Notes under the pieces: generated by a model
Database searches by the model: none
Seen by the model: the letters and a program-made list of their open reading frames with translations, nothing else
What the model was told of the DNA's origin: nothing
NCBI GenBank assembly: GCA_964030475.1
Contig: CAXIPT010000001.1
Location: forward strand, 25,947,741 to 26,011,740
DNA: 64,000 bases
Source of the DNA: Tethya wilhelma
Lineage: Eukaryota > Porifera > Demospongiae > Tethyida > Tethyidae
Direction: 5' to 3'
Position numbers and translations under genes: made by a program
Shown: positions 11,636 through 23,198 of the stretch, piece after piece
How positions within the stretch are numbered: the stretch's first letter is position 1
Layout of the letters: every line of letters begins with the position of its first letter

Positions 11636-14600
11636 ATGGCTACTGGAGTTCTCACATTGAAACTTCTGCTGTGGATGTATCTACACAGTGGACTAGAGTT
11701 AGGTGTGAATGGACAAGGTTAGGGCAGCTTGTGCTGTTGTTATTGTAGTCAAAAACAGGCTGGTATATATATAGCCTGAAAGTATGACTGATCAAGTTGA
11801 CATGAATTGTAGCAGCTTTATATAGCTCAGTATGGTGTTTTTATGTGCATATTATTTATTATACTATATAAATTTACCATGATACTATTATATTAGCACC
11901 CCCATGAGCTAATTTCTTAGCACGCCACTGCTTGGCAACAATGCTGGAAAGAAATTTCATCAAACTAGCAATAATCACTAGTATGTGCTCATACTATTAG
12001 GTTTCACATTAAGAGGTGTATCCTATCCTGATGGTGGTACTGTCCTCCTGGGAGATATTGGAGATGGAAACAATAGTCTCTTCTGTAACACTACACAGAC
12101 TGACTGTTGTGGAGTAGCTGCTAATGGATCAATAGTTTCAACTCAACGTAGAGGACAGTTCTTCTATCCCAATGGAGACCAGGTCCCAACCAGAGGAGGT
12201 GTTGGTAGTGATGGACTCTTTAGAGGAAGAGATTATCAGTCCATTTCTCTCCGTCGAAATCTTGCAGCTACTACTGCTCCACCTTCCGGCCAATATCGCT
12301 GTGACATCCCTGATACTAGTGGAGTCAGTCACAACATGTTTATTAATATTGGTAAGTCCAATTTGTCTTTCTACTTGGCCTGATTTGGTTCCTTTGTGCT
12401 TTGAAATTAATATTGCTTTTGCCTTCTAATCTAGTAACCAATGAGTGTACCGTTGCACCCAGGGTCTGTGTGTCTGGTGCAACCTGTGTGGATACTGTTC
12501 TTAACTTCACTTGTACCTGTCCACCTGGTTTCACTGGAGATGGGAGAGTCAGTGGAAGTGGATGTACGGATATGAACATGTTTTTGGATTCCTTTTAGAA
12601 GACTTCATGCATGCAGTTTATTGTAAAACATGTATTCTGCATGACCCTCAATCCCTATTTATATATGATTATTCCGCTATTCTCTGCAGGTGATTCAGCT
12701 ACTATTGGACCTACTACTGCTGATCTTACTACATCACCTGCCCCCCCAGTTACTGGTAGGGTGATTCTATAACACAACTTTACCATCTATATTCTGTACT
12801 GTAACAGTTACTGTATTTGTTCATAGTGACCGTCTCCATCACTGAATCTGGTACCAAAACTGCTGGGGAGCAGTACAACTTGAACTGTATGGCCATGTCA
12901 TCATCAACAAGCACGCCCTCTTACTCATGGATGTTCAATGGAGGACAACTTCCCAGTGGTGTAATAACGTCTAGTGACTCCACTATTCTCAGGTTCATTC
13001 CACTAAGAACATCCCATGAAGGGAGCTACACATGTACAGCTACAGTAGAGGGGTCAATGGATACAGACTCCTTTCAAGTCACTGTGGGAAGTAAGTCCAA
13101 TGGCATTGTGACATACTTGTCTGGTGTTGATCCTATAGCCACGATGCTTCTCTTTTTAATAATTCTCCAGCTCCTACTATCTCTGCTACAATAATTACCA
13201 GTGGTACTCCAACTGTAGGAGAGAGCTACTCCCTCACCTGCACTGTCATTGGAGCTGACCAACTTAACCCCACCATAAACTACCAGTGGTTGAGAGGCAA
13301 CTCAATCATCACACAGCAAAGTTCAACCTCTACTGAAGCAACTCTCTCCATGTCTCCTCTTTCACAGTCTCATTCAGGAGAGTACACATGTAGTGTGACT
13401 GTTAGTTCTCCCTATCTCAGTCAGTCCATCATTGCAATGAGCAATTCTCTGAGTCTGACTGTTCAGCTGCAGAGTAAGCAGAATTTCGAAGTTGGTGATA
13501 TAATAATTTTATTATTAATACTATATCAATAAAATATTGTACTATCATCCTGTTTCAATGAAGTTGTTTTATACTTGCATCATTATAGCGGCAGGCTTCA
13601 CCTTAAGAGGTGTGTCCTACCCTGATGGTGGTACTGTCCTTCTGAGAGATATTGGGGAAGGAGACAATGCACTCTTCTGTTTAATAACACGGACTGACTG
13701 TTGTGGAATTAATGTTAATGGAGAGATAGTTCCTTACCAACGTAGAGGACAATTCTACTATCCCAATGGAACCCAGATCTCCACCAGAGGAGGTGTTGGT
13801 AGTGATGGACTCTTTAGAGCAAGAGGTTATCAAAACATTTCTCTCCAGCGACTCTCTTTGGCTACTATTATCCCACCTACTGGCATGTATCGCTGTGACA
13901 TTCCTGACACTAGTGGAGTCAGTCAGAACATGTTTATTAATATCGGTGAGTTCCTAGATGTTTTCTTTTTCTGGATAATTGAGTGCCAACTAATTTGCAT
14001 TATTAGAAAAGCTCCTGAGGTATATACAAGGACACCCTGATATAGTTTCATTCCCCAAAGCAAAGTGTTTGGGGTAACCATTCCATTGTAAATCATGGCT
14101 GTATTAATTTGTATGCCAACAACATATCGTAACACAGTTCACTGATAATAGTGCTTTTAACATACTCATAGTAATTATACCTATGCAGTGCCCATCGCCA
14201 TCACCCCATTTGGTATCAACACTGCTGGTGAACGGTACCAACTGACATGTACCTATTTTGGATCAACACCGTCCCTTTTTGTATGGACTGGTCCTCCCAA
14301 TGATAGTCCTCTTCCCAGTGATACCAGGATGGTGTCTGATGTGATGTCTAATGGCTCCACTCACAACAGCATCCTATCCTTTGACCCACTACAATCATCA
14401 CATGAAGGAAACTACACATGTCGTGCAATAGTAGGAAATGTAGTGCATTTGGCATCATTTGAAATCAGTGTGAATGAACCAATAAAGATAATCTCCACCA
14501 CTCAAGAACCTATTTCAACTTTATCTCAACAGACTACCACTGCTGATGATGGAGGAGAAGGTGGAGGTGGAGGTGGAGGTTCCACCAGTGGTGCACCAAT

Positions 14601-14715
14601 TGCAGTGGCTGTTGTGGTAATTTTTTCTATATTGGCTGTGATAGTGCTCTCAATAGTGATCATATTGGTGTGCATCTTCAGAAAACATCTCAGAAAGACG
14701 TCGACTAACAGGTAG
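11636..14715 (+). CDS. Receptor D: Ig-like/EGF/Ig membrane receptor, tail exon missing
   Basis: Exons 11636-11717, 12001-12351, 12435-12563, 12690-12755, 12827-13090, 13171-13473, 13589-13945 and 14189-14711 join in frame, all phase 1 up to the last. Order: signal peptide (27 residues, ending VNGQ); an Ig-like domain with TDCC, a QRRGQFFYPNG core and YRCDIPD; an EGF-like domain with six Cys; a Thr/Pro-rich linker; two Ig domains; a second copy of the TDCC domain; an Ig domain; a Gly/Ser linker; a transmembrane helix ending CIFRKHLRK. The last exon ends in phase 2 at AACAG before GTAGC, as the transmembrane exons of receptors C and B do, so a tail exon is expected. None is visible before the n at 15647. 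Read without splicing, the protein stops at 14715 (about 692 residues) with a tail of only about 10 residues. Confidence 0.8.
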
Positions 14716-15510
14716 CAAACATTCCCAGTACGGTAGTACTGGGTACATAGGAATGGCACGGATGGCTCATTAACGCAATACAAATATTCACGCGAATAAC
14801 TCTGCAAAAACTGAGCGCTTGACACTAAAAGGCTTCTCAAGCTACTATTTAGCTCTTTCTCTCTCTAATGAGCCCAAAAACATGGCCTAAAACCATCGCT
14901 GAAGTACCAAACTAAAATATGCCTAACCTCCAAATTTCTCCATCTTCTTCTTATTCTTCTTCTATCTTCTCACGCCATACCTCAAAGACCATTCACTTTT
15001 AGAAGCTGATTCTTGAACGAACAAACTTGGTTTCTTTGTCTTCAATCGCTTTTGCCATCGGTTTTTTGTGTCTCTCATTGAGTCGCTAGATACAAAGAGA
15101 AAAGCGCCTTCTCCATATGGCGGCCATTAATTTCTAAACTCATGTATTATTCATAAGCTAGCTTAACGACCCTTTCCATATCCAAGTGCGCGTTATTTGG
15201 AATCTATTGCAAACATGCAGTGCCCCAAGTTCTGTCCTCTTCTGTGTTCAGTTTCTTCAGTAGGGAAGTTATCTGTAGCTAACAAGACACACATATAATT
15301 GACATAAATCACATTCAGCTTGGGATTTCAGAGTTTCAGCTGTCTGAAAGGCATGACTCACTGAGTACTGTAGCCCGGGGTTCACTGGTCAGCCAGGCTC
15401 AGGCTGGCCCGCGAGACTAAGTTCAGTGTTGGCATTGCAAGTTCTCTGCTCAGGCTAACGACTAAATTCAACTGGTATTATAAATAATTATTCAAAAAAA
15501 ATGGAACAAA
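14716..15510. other. Non-coding interval after receptor D
   Basis: No supported exon. The stretch was searched for a YxxV/I tail exon to complete receptor D and none was found. It has ordinary A/T-rich intergenic character with a few short ORFs that lack splice support. Confidence 0.5.
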
Positions 15511-15780
15511 CAAGTACAAAAAACATTAGAAATGTAATGCAAACATAGGAATGGCCAAATCGTAAAAAAGTGAGCAAACAAGATAGGAATGGTTGTTAGA
15601 TTGAGTGAGTTCATTTCACTGTGTCACCTTATGTTCATATCCCTACNGGGATATGAACATAAGGTGACACAGTGAAATGAACTCGCTCAATCTTACAACC
15701 ATTCCTATCTTGTTTGCTCACTTTTTTACGATTTGGCCATTCCTATGTTTGCATTACATTTCTAATGTTTTTTGTACTTG
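15511..15780. repeat. Hairpin: ~135 bp inverted arms around an n
   Basis: 15511-15646 and 15648-15780 are reverse complements with a few mismatches (for example GATTGAGTGAG versus GATTGAGCGAG), meeting at the n at 15647. The mismatches argue for a real fold-back element rather than one read copied twice, but the missing loop suggests sequencing or assembly stopped in the hairpin. Confidence 0.75.
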
Positions 15781-16017
15781 TGTATCATTGGTTTTGAAAT
15801 GGTAAACTAAACGATTATTTTATTCGATTATTTCCCTTGATTTTTGCTATCATCTTATATTGTAGTTATTGATACAACATTCATTGGGTTCACATTTTAG
15901 CACAATCGTGCTACTGTTATACTGATTGTGTGGGTGTGGCCTCGAAGCTAAGCACTCGAAGAGGCTAAAAGCCTTAGATCTCAGGAACTACAAACTTTCG
16001 TTGAATTCTTTATGTAN

Positions 16018-17150
16018 CACACACACACAAATGGAGAATTTTACTAATAAGACAAGATCTATATATCTGTCACACAAAGACTTGTCCTTGGCCACATTGC
16101 CTTGTTCAAATTAACATATTTGAGTTGTAGCTTTTATAAGAACTGTTCTTGTCAAAACACTTAAAGATACAAGGCCATAACATAACAAGGAGAGCTCACA
16201 AACACGACATTTAGAGCTGCATCTGTAACTCTGCTACTGACTTACTTGAACATGTAACAGCAGCAGAGAATGAGAGCTATCGTTATGAGCACTATGAGGA
16301 CAGCTACACAGATACCCACAGCGATACCAAGGTATCTCGACAGCTGAGAGTCTGCCTGGTCTGTAGTTGGAGCAGCTGGCGTTGGACTAGGAGAAGGATG
16401 ACTCTGAGACGATGATGATGTCATTGTACTGGGAGCAGGGGCTGTTGATGGAGTCTGTGTCTCCATGGTAGTCGTTGTAGTTATGACAGTTGTAGGGACT
16501 TGTACACTTGTGGCAGTGCCTGTCGTACTTGGTGTAGTTGACATTGAACTTGTGGAGAGTATCATTGTAGTTGGTGTGCCAGATGTAACTGGTGGTAAGC
16601 TAATTGTAGGCAATGTTGCTGATGGTGATGGATCATCATCTCCAGAGCCTGAGGCAGAACCACTACCTGAGGCACTCCCTGACATACTGCCTGGTGAGAC
16701 AGACATACCACTGCCAGATTCACTACCAGTTGAAATCACTGTAAAATTTGTGTAGCAATGTGCACATACAAGAGATATAATAAATTTATGCAAATGATGC
16801 AGTTTCAATATATTATAGCTATCTTTGACAAACCTTGACAGTGTCCTACATAGCAGCAGGCACTCAACACAGAGAGGCCTAGCAGTAGAGTCACTAACAT
16901 GTCCACTGTGATGGTCTGCATTACTGTAGTAAACAAACTGCCTGAGGTTTTCAGTCCAGGTCAGTGTGTAGCAGTTGATATAATCACCTGTACATGGTCA
17001 GATATTATAATAGTCACGAGTATTATTGATAATTATTGTTACAAATCAGTGATATCAATAATGCACTCAAGAGGTGCATGACTTTTTTTGCTTCCAAAAA
17101 ATTGACCAAACTCCCTCAAACATTTGTTTACAGTCCATATACAAACAGGA
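16018..17150 (-). repeat. Inverted copy of 46005-47138
   Basis: The two segments align base for base with no indel: coordinates always sum to 63155, and the 188-residue open frames in both are identical. The left end is the n at 16017; the right end is at 17150, where similarity stops abruptly. The partner segment starts two bases after the KGD4 stop codon and runs into a (GT)n repeat. Zero visible divergence means either a very recent duplication or an assembly/haplotype artefact. Confidence 0.9.
16246..16921 (-). pseudogene. Partial copy of receptor phosphatase: signal and mucin/TM exons only
   Basis: Exon 1 (16921-16834) encodes a signal peptide and exon 2 (16738-16246) encodes the Ser/Thr/Pro-rich ectodomain and transmembrane helix, identical to exons 1-2 of the gene at 46234. 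No juxtamembrane or phosphatase exon lies downstream on the minus strand, because the copy ends at the n at 16017. If real, it would give at most a mucin-like membrane protein without a catalytic part. It may equally be a misplaced allelic contig. Confidence 0.65.
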
Positions 17151-17656
17151 CTGGTTTAGAGTGCTCTGTGTGGAATCACCAGAGCATGCATTTATATGGA
17201 AGGTTTTTAAACACTGAGGAGTAGCTATCTGATCAGGCCATGCTGATAAACATCTGGCTAGCTGTACCTATGCAATGACATAATCTGTATCTTTAAAGTG
17301 TATTTCACTGAGACCTTCTACATGTAAAGATAGCGCTCATACAGTGCCCATACCACCAGATAGGGATTGAGTACCCTGCTCTGCCATGATGACATCATGT
17401 CATTGTGGCATATTACCTGCACCCCCCTTGTATTGCTATCTCAGATCAATACCTCCCATATACCTCATCACTATCTAACCATAGATCACCGGCAGGGTAG
17501 TTTGCTCTGATTTCTTGCTACCAACCTTGTTGTACTTCTCTAGTGCTTTGAGATACACGTTAAACTCTCCAGAACATGTCAGATTCAGCTCATGCACTGT
17601 AATTGCGCGAAATTAGATTATATAATGGGTGTGGTTTACGTAAAACCGCGCATACC

Positions 17657-17674
17657 TTTTGCGCATGCGCAAAA
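17657..17674. promoter_or_regulatory. NRF-1-like palindrome TTTTGCGCATGCGCAAAA
   Basis: A perfect 18 bp palindrome about 325 bp before the orphan signal exon at 17998. It contains the NRF-1 core and matches sites before other receptor genes here. Confidence 0.4.
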
Positions 17675-17997
17675 ATGAACCCACTGAGCATGCTCAGAAA
17701 ACCACGTGGCCTGGCAGGCTAACAATGCAGTGTAAATATAATGAAAGCTGCATTACATTGGCATATTATAGAGGGTGTAAACACGGTACAATTGTTTTCA
17801 TTGTAGCTCTACATCTAGAATATTAATTTAGTATACGTACGTGTATCGCTCGTGGGCTCACTTGGATGAAACTTTGAACTTTGAACTTTTGCTACTACTG
17901 AACCTGTGGCTTCAGACAGTGATGCTGAGTCTGGGAAGTGTAGCACAGCAATTCCGATTTCCTCATTCCCTATCTAGCGCTCACTGATTGTAGAAAC

Positions 17998-18073
17998 ATG
18001 GCTGCTGGTAGAGAAGTTCTGTGGATATATCTATGCTGCGGACTACAGACTATTCTAGTTGTAAATGGACAAG
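17998..18073 (+). CDS. Orphan signal-peptide exon, paralog of receptor C exon 1
   Basis: The exon encodes MAAGREVLWIYLCCGLQTIL followed by VVNGQ, then a phase-1 donor GGTATAA. The 5' leader and the coding part are close to those at 1741-1822. No matching Ig exon follows before the n at 18490, so the rest of this receptor is missing from the assembly or deleted. It is an intact first exon, not a complete gene. Confidence 0.6.
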
Positions 18074-18490
18074 GTATAAAAGTTAATAAAGTATGAGCTT
18101 ATAGCTCTAACACTGCTGGTGAACCAATCAATTCAGTCAAAAAGTTTATAACTATCTTATCATTGAGCTTGCCAAGCAGTATAATTTTGTGTATACTGTA
18201 TTAATAATAGAATCTGATAATAATAATTATAAATGATTATTTGCATGATCATAAATAAGTTGTATGTTTTTTTAATTTAAAACCAGTATCACATATATAC
18301 TGCCTATTAAATTTTGTGGTTGACTGGTCACCATTATCTGAGGTACCGACTCATATGCATGTCTCCTGATCCCATGATATATATATATTAATAATGAAGA
18401 TCATTTTTATTGTACTATCTCTTACTAGCTAGTCAACTCTCATGTGCCGAGAGTCTTTTTTTTTCCTGTGTCTCTAGACTAACAAGTGAN

Positions 18491-19194
18491 AACTGAGCAG
18501 GTAAGTACATGTATACATATGTTTACACTGCACTATTGTTTACATGTGATTTATTCTGTTAACTTATCATTTAGATCAGAGAAGAATCTGATAGAACTAG
18601 GGATCACACACCCCACAAACGACCTTCCAAACCTGGTGAGTTAATGCATATAACATATATACCACCCATAAACCTTTGGTGCATGGGGAGCACAAGAGAT
18701 ACAGTGTTTTGTTCCCAAATTTTAATCTTAATGTAAGTGGGGGGGTTGTGTTTTTTGTTGTTGTTGTTTGTTTGTTGTTGTTGTTGTTTTCTTTTTTATT
18801 TGGTTTCACGCTATATAAATCAACTTCAGGTGGTGCCACTAGTAGTACCAAGGACTCCAGTTCTCTCCCGCCTCTCAACCTCCACTCACTATCGATCATC
18901 AGGTGGAAAAATGACAAAGGAGAGCGTAAAAAATGCCAAGTGATTGAAACCATCTGTCCCAAGTGGCACAAGGCGGGGGTCTACCTCGGACTGGAGGGAC
19001 CCACACTCCAAGCCATCTCCATGAGGAACCCAAGAGACCCTGAACAATGCTGTAGTGAAGTTATCACAAAATGGTTAGAAAATGATGGCTCTCCTGAATA
19101 TTCCTTATCTTGGGAGGGAATATTTGATATGCTAGAGGATTTAGATGAAAACCAACTTGTCAGTGAGCTTAAAACTGCTCTAAGATTTTGTTAA
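18491..19194 (+). CDS. Death-domain protein (5' end at an assembly n)
   Basis: Exons 18575-18635 and 18830-19194 join in phase 1 and end at TAA 19192-19194; a short upstream exon ending GAGCAG at 18500 touches the n at 18490. The C-terminal ~105 residues look like a death-fold domain: SLSIIRWK, a conserved W-H-K-A-G..LGL core, P-x-x-CC-x-E-V-I-x-K-WL, and an SWEGIFDMLEDL helix before the end. Sponges carry many such small death-domain genes with this CC..WL signature. The N-terminus is charged and Ser/Thr-rich. It could signal in apoptosis or innate immunity by homotypic contacts. A link to the neighbouring receptors rests only on proximity. Confidence 0.7.
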
Positions 19195-20199
19195 TGTTTT
19201 TGTGATCTTATTTTATCTCTCAGTTTAATTACTTATTAATTTTGTGTGGTGTACTTTCTGTTTATTGTTGTTTTCAATATATCTTTGAAAAAGTTAATTG
19301 ATTCGTTGAATTCTGAGTTCAATATACATACCTTGCGGTAGCTACATGTACAGCTAGTGAATCGCTGGCCTGACAACAGCTTGATGTGAAACAATGGTTG
19401 CATCTGACGGAATACATGTGATTGCCATGCAACATGTGTGGGAGATACCAAATGAGGAATGTGTTTGTGATAACCATACTACAGTGTGGTCTCATGTGGT
19501 GAAGGAAACTATAATGCTTCATCAACCACAGACTATTAGTCTCCAACTCTGACCAGCAAGACTTAGTTGGTCTAGTGATAGTGGTTTTGAGGTAGACTAT
19601 AATAGTTGGTAAGTATTGCTAAAAATGTGAGTTCTTAGCTGACGATGCTAACTACATGTGATTGTATCGACCCCTTTCCAACTCCTTCAACACCATGTCA
19701 CAATATGCTCTCATAGAAATCTGAAAAGTTAATGAGAAAGTACTTGTTTCATTTTGTGTGTGACCATGATCGTATACTTTACTGTACCGAGCATGCTCAG
19801 TAGTGATAATTTTGTCATGCATGTGAACCGAATGACATAATAATTATTATTTATGAGGATATCTGTGTCCATGCTACTACATGCCACATGTGCACACACA
19901 ACCAAATAATATTTTTAAGCCTTTATGTGATGTAGGATAATGTTTACGTGCATCTACTAAGTTAACACTGTAAATCAATTTCTTAAAGCATAAACAACAG
20001 TGAGTGCATTAACACCAATCCTCTGTACACACAAAAATTGCTATTCTTTGCTAACATTTATTTTGACAGACATAAACAAATAGCTTTTAGTATATCAAAC
20101 TGGCAATAGTTGAGACTCATTAGTAACTCTAAGTTAAATGCTGTGGATTCTCATGCAGTAAAGCTGGAGGTACATACACTAGGACTTCACTGGGACTAG
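19195..20199. other. Intergenic interval between convergent genes
   Basis: No supported gene. The death-domain gene ends on the left and a minus-strand tail exon ends on the right, so this should hold both 3' UTRs. A/T-rich polyadenylation-like stretches occur but none is assigned. Confidence 0.4.
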
Positions 20200-20344
20200 C
20201 TAGGTATTGTAATATGTAGGATCAGTGCCTGATGTCTCCTTAGTGGGGGATTTTTTAGGAAGGTCTTCATAGTTGTTTGTCTTTGAGGCTCCAGTCAACA
20301 TGATGTCAGTGGCTGGCATGTCATAGGGACTCTGCAGCTCCTTA
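20200..20344 (-). CDS. Receptor cytoplasmic tail exon with tyrosine motifs, orphan
   Basis: After an acceptor ATGCAG at 20350-20345 the minus strand reads KELQSPYDMPATDIML.. to a stop at 20200. Tyrosines sit in SPYDM, NNYEDL and TYYNT contexts; YEDL is a YxxL motif and YDM resembles an SH2-binding site. The acceptor is phase 2, like the tail exons of receptors B and C. The n at 20376 separates it from the FN3 exon of receptor A, so it may be A's real tail brought close by a gap, or another paralog's. Confidence 0.5.
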
Positions 20345-20376
20345 CTGCATGTGCCGTGACATTGTATGTATGTATN

Positions 20377-22137
20377 ACTGAGACCAATGGCATTACGAAC
20401 ACGAAGGTCAAAGGTGAAATCAGTGAAAGCTGATAATCCTCTAACAGTAGTCATCTCCAGTGAACTATCACCAGTCAAATCAGTAGCAGGCTCAATACCA
20501 GATGTCACAATCTGTACACCAGTGATGGGAGAGTGGCCATTGAAACCATTGCTCCAGGCCAGAGTGATTTCAGTCTCATCCACACCCACCACCCTCAAGT
20601 CAGTAGCAGGAGCTGGGGGGACTGGAAATTAACACCATACAAGACTTAGTCCGTTGCACATGTACTACAAATATGCTCTCTTTAAATTGATCTAAAATCA
20701 AATGAATGACATTTTGCTCACAAATTGCAAAGCCATACCTACCTCTAACAGTGATGCTGATCATAATGGAATCACTGCCAACAACATTAGTGCCTTGACA
20801 AATGTACTCTCCACCACTGTCTCTCTGGAGGCTGTGCAGCTGAAGCTGGGAACTTCCACCATCAGAGGTGATGGTGAGATTAACGTTAGGATCAGAGTCA
20901 TTCAAGACACTGCCATTGTGGAGCCATTCAATATCAGGTGTGGGGACGCCATTATAGTCACATGACAAGGTCAGGGGGTCACCAAGGCGAACAAATTGTG
21001 TTCGTTCCTCATCAGAGGATAGCTCAGGTGCATCTATTACCATTGTATATTTAAAAACAATATTTGTTGTAATGGCTGACAAAATATTGGCTCATACTAA
21101 CATGCATGCTATAGATAGGCTTACATTGCTAGTTTGCATGCTATAAGCTTACACTGCACTGTGACAGTGGCATTGGCGGACAGAGTGTCGTTATTGTCAT
21201 TCCTGGAGAGAACACAAGTGTACACTCCAGAGTAGCTCCTGCGGACATTCTCCACCATGAACTGTTGGTTCTGAACCAGCACCTGTCCATTTGAGTTTTC
21301 CCAGTGTGCTGATGTAAATCCACCAACATTGTTGTCAACACAAACCAGAAGTAGGTCATCAGTCTCATTCACAGTCACATCCATGACCACAGGGGGAAGG
21401 AATACTGGAGAGAAATGGCTAATGTATAAGTCAGTATCATGATACAATGAGAAGGGGGAAAACATTCAAAACAAATGATACCTGCCAACGAGATGAAGAA
21501 ACTCAGTGGACTAACACCAGTAACACTACAAGATACTCTGATTTGATTAGCAGCTCCAGGACCAGGGATTATAGTGGAAGGATCAAAGATGACCAACACT
21601 CCATTGACCACCTCACCATCACTGGGATCAATAGGTTCACTAGCAGGACCCAAGGGAGCTGACCCAATCAACCAGGTAGTTGTTGTGGCCACTGATCCTC
21701 CTAGTACACACTCTAAACACGTCCTGACATTATCTTCAAGAAGGTTCTCACTGAAACTGCTGACTTGTATAGTGACACCACACATCTGGGCAGAACCTAT
21801 AATGTCCCACAACCATATTATCCTGATTATGTCACTCACTGGTTGATTAAGGAAATTTTCAAGCTTTATTGACTATATATTATCTATGCCGCTATAGCTA
21901 AGTTTGTCTTGTCAGTGATTCATGCATGCTGTCCACTTAACAGAACCACCTAACAAACTTCAACTCTCAGCCATTCAAAAATGGCTGACAGTCCCTGGCA
22001 TATTGATGTGATCAAGCTCAGATATTATTTACAGTGATTTCACTCTTACATTGTCCAATGAGGCAGCCCCCCAGCACTAGCAGTAGAGCAGCAGCTGCAC
22101 CATGGCTTGGACTCACTGGCACACCAGTCAGCTTCAT
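20377..22137 (-). CDS. Receptor A: truncated paralog of receptor B
   Basis: Exons on the minus strand: 22137-22050 (signal peptide MKLTGVPVSPSHGAAAALLL..), 21796-21482, 21404-21153, 21033-20743 and 20621-20377, the last cut by the n. Each has the same length and phase as in receptor B (88, 315, 252 and 291 bp) and very similar protein: an Ig-like domain with CLECVLGG, an Ig domain with YTCVLSRNDNN, an Ig domain with LSCDYNGVPTP and YICQGTNVVG, and an FN3 start. A has one copy of the 315 bp exon where B has two. Further FN3, membrane and tail exons are missing at the gap. A membrane receptor like B is expected. Confidence 0.75.
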
Positions 22138-23198
22138 GATGATCTCTTACTAGCTATCAGCTCAAACGTACGTAGTGTTTTACTACAAGTAGACAATGAA
22201 TACACCTGACACTCTGTTGTTCTATAGGCTCATGAATATAATTTAGCTGCAGCTGTTTACTTTTGGTCACATGTAATGCATCACAACATTACTATTGACA
22301 GTGACCAAAGAATGCTGTAGAACTTGTGAGTTGTCTGTAGGATATGTAGGTAAATTGATCAGACTACAAGTACCATTAACTCAGCATTCATCGTATGTTG
22401 ATCTACTTCATGTATTGAACAAAAAATTACATACAGCATAATATCATAAGTTACAAAATAAACACAGATCATACTAAATATGATTGCATTAACTAGCACT
22501 GTATGCAGTTACATGTGATTAATTGTTGATGCCCTATATTCTGTAATTCTAGTTTCAGAAGTTTGCATTGATCAGTAGCCTAGTAGGCATGCAGCTCTGT
22601 AAAGCTTGTTACATTGAGTATTAGACACAATGGTGTTCTTAATTAAGAACTAACTAGCTATCTTGAATATACTGCAACTCTTATAAATCAACATAATTAA
22701 TTTTGGATGAGGATCTGACATTTGGGTCATCTCAGTATGTAAGTCATGGATCAGCCAGGAATGGATTTCAGGATGACAATGTACATGCAATCAAGTGAGA
22801 GATAATTTTTGAAGTTGCTACAGTATAACTAGTTGTGTGCCATTCCCAGCTGGCAGTATCCATGGTTAGATACTTTCCCACAAAAGAAAACTATCACGTG
22901 ACAAACATGAAAGGATATTAATAATATTGGACGTATACCAGCATATCAGAACTTTAATTCTTGATATATATTGCACTAATACATTGAGCATTGAATCACT
23001 TTAATTACTGGCTGTATTGAACAAAAACCTCCAAAATCCTATATAGTTATATACAAAAAAAAAAAAAAAAAACTCCATGGCTATGTACATAAATTTTATC
23101 ACTGGATATTAATGTTGATGTCACTAAATTAATAAAAACACTCAATGTTGTTCTTTCACATGATTATGTCATTATTATGAATGCAACCAGTATTACGT
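22138..23198. other. Shared upstream region of receptor A and 3' flank of receptor B
   Basis: The ~240 bp before the receptor A start codon is nearly the same as that before receptor B (29389-29640), so the promoter was duplicated with the gene. Beyond it the sequence is A/T-rich without exons; it should include the 3' UTR of receptor B. Confidence 0.55.

Noticed and set aside
16465..16755. Frame of 96 residues on the strand opposite the mucin exon, also at 46400-46690
   Set aside because: It is the antisense shadow of the low-complexity Ser/Thr-rich exon; no splice support.
17470..17590. Minus-strand terminal exon candidate reading ELNLTCSGEFNVYLKALEKY.. to a stop
   Set aside because: One acceptor and an open frame only; no upstream exon, and it overlaps the presumed promoter of the 17998 exon.
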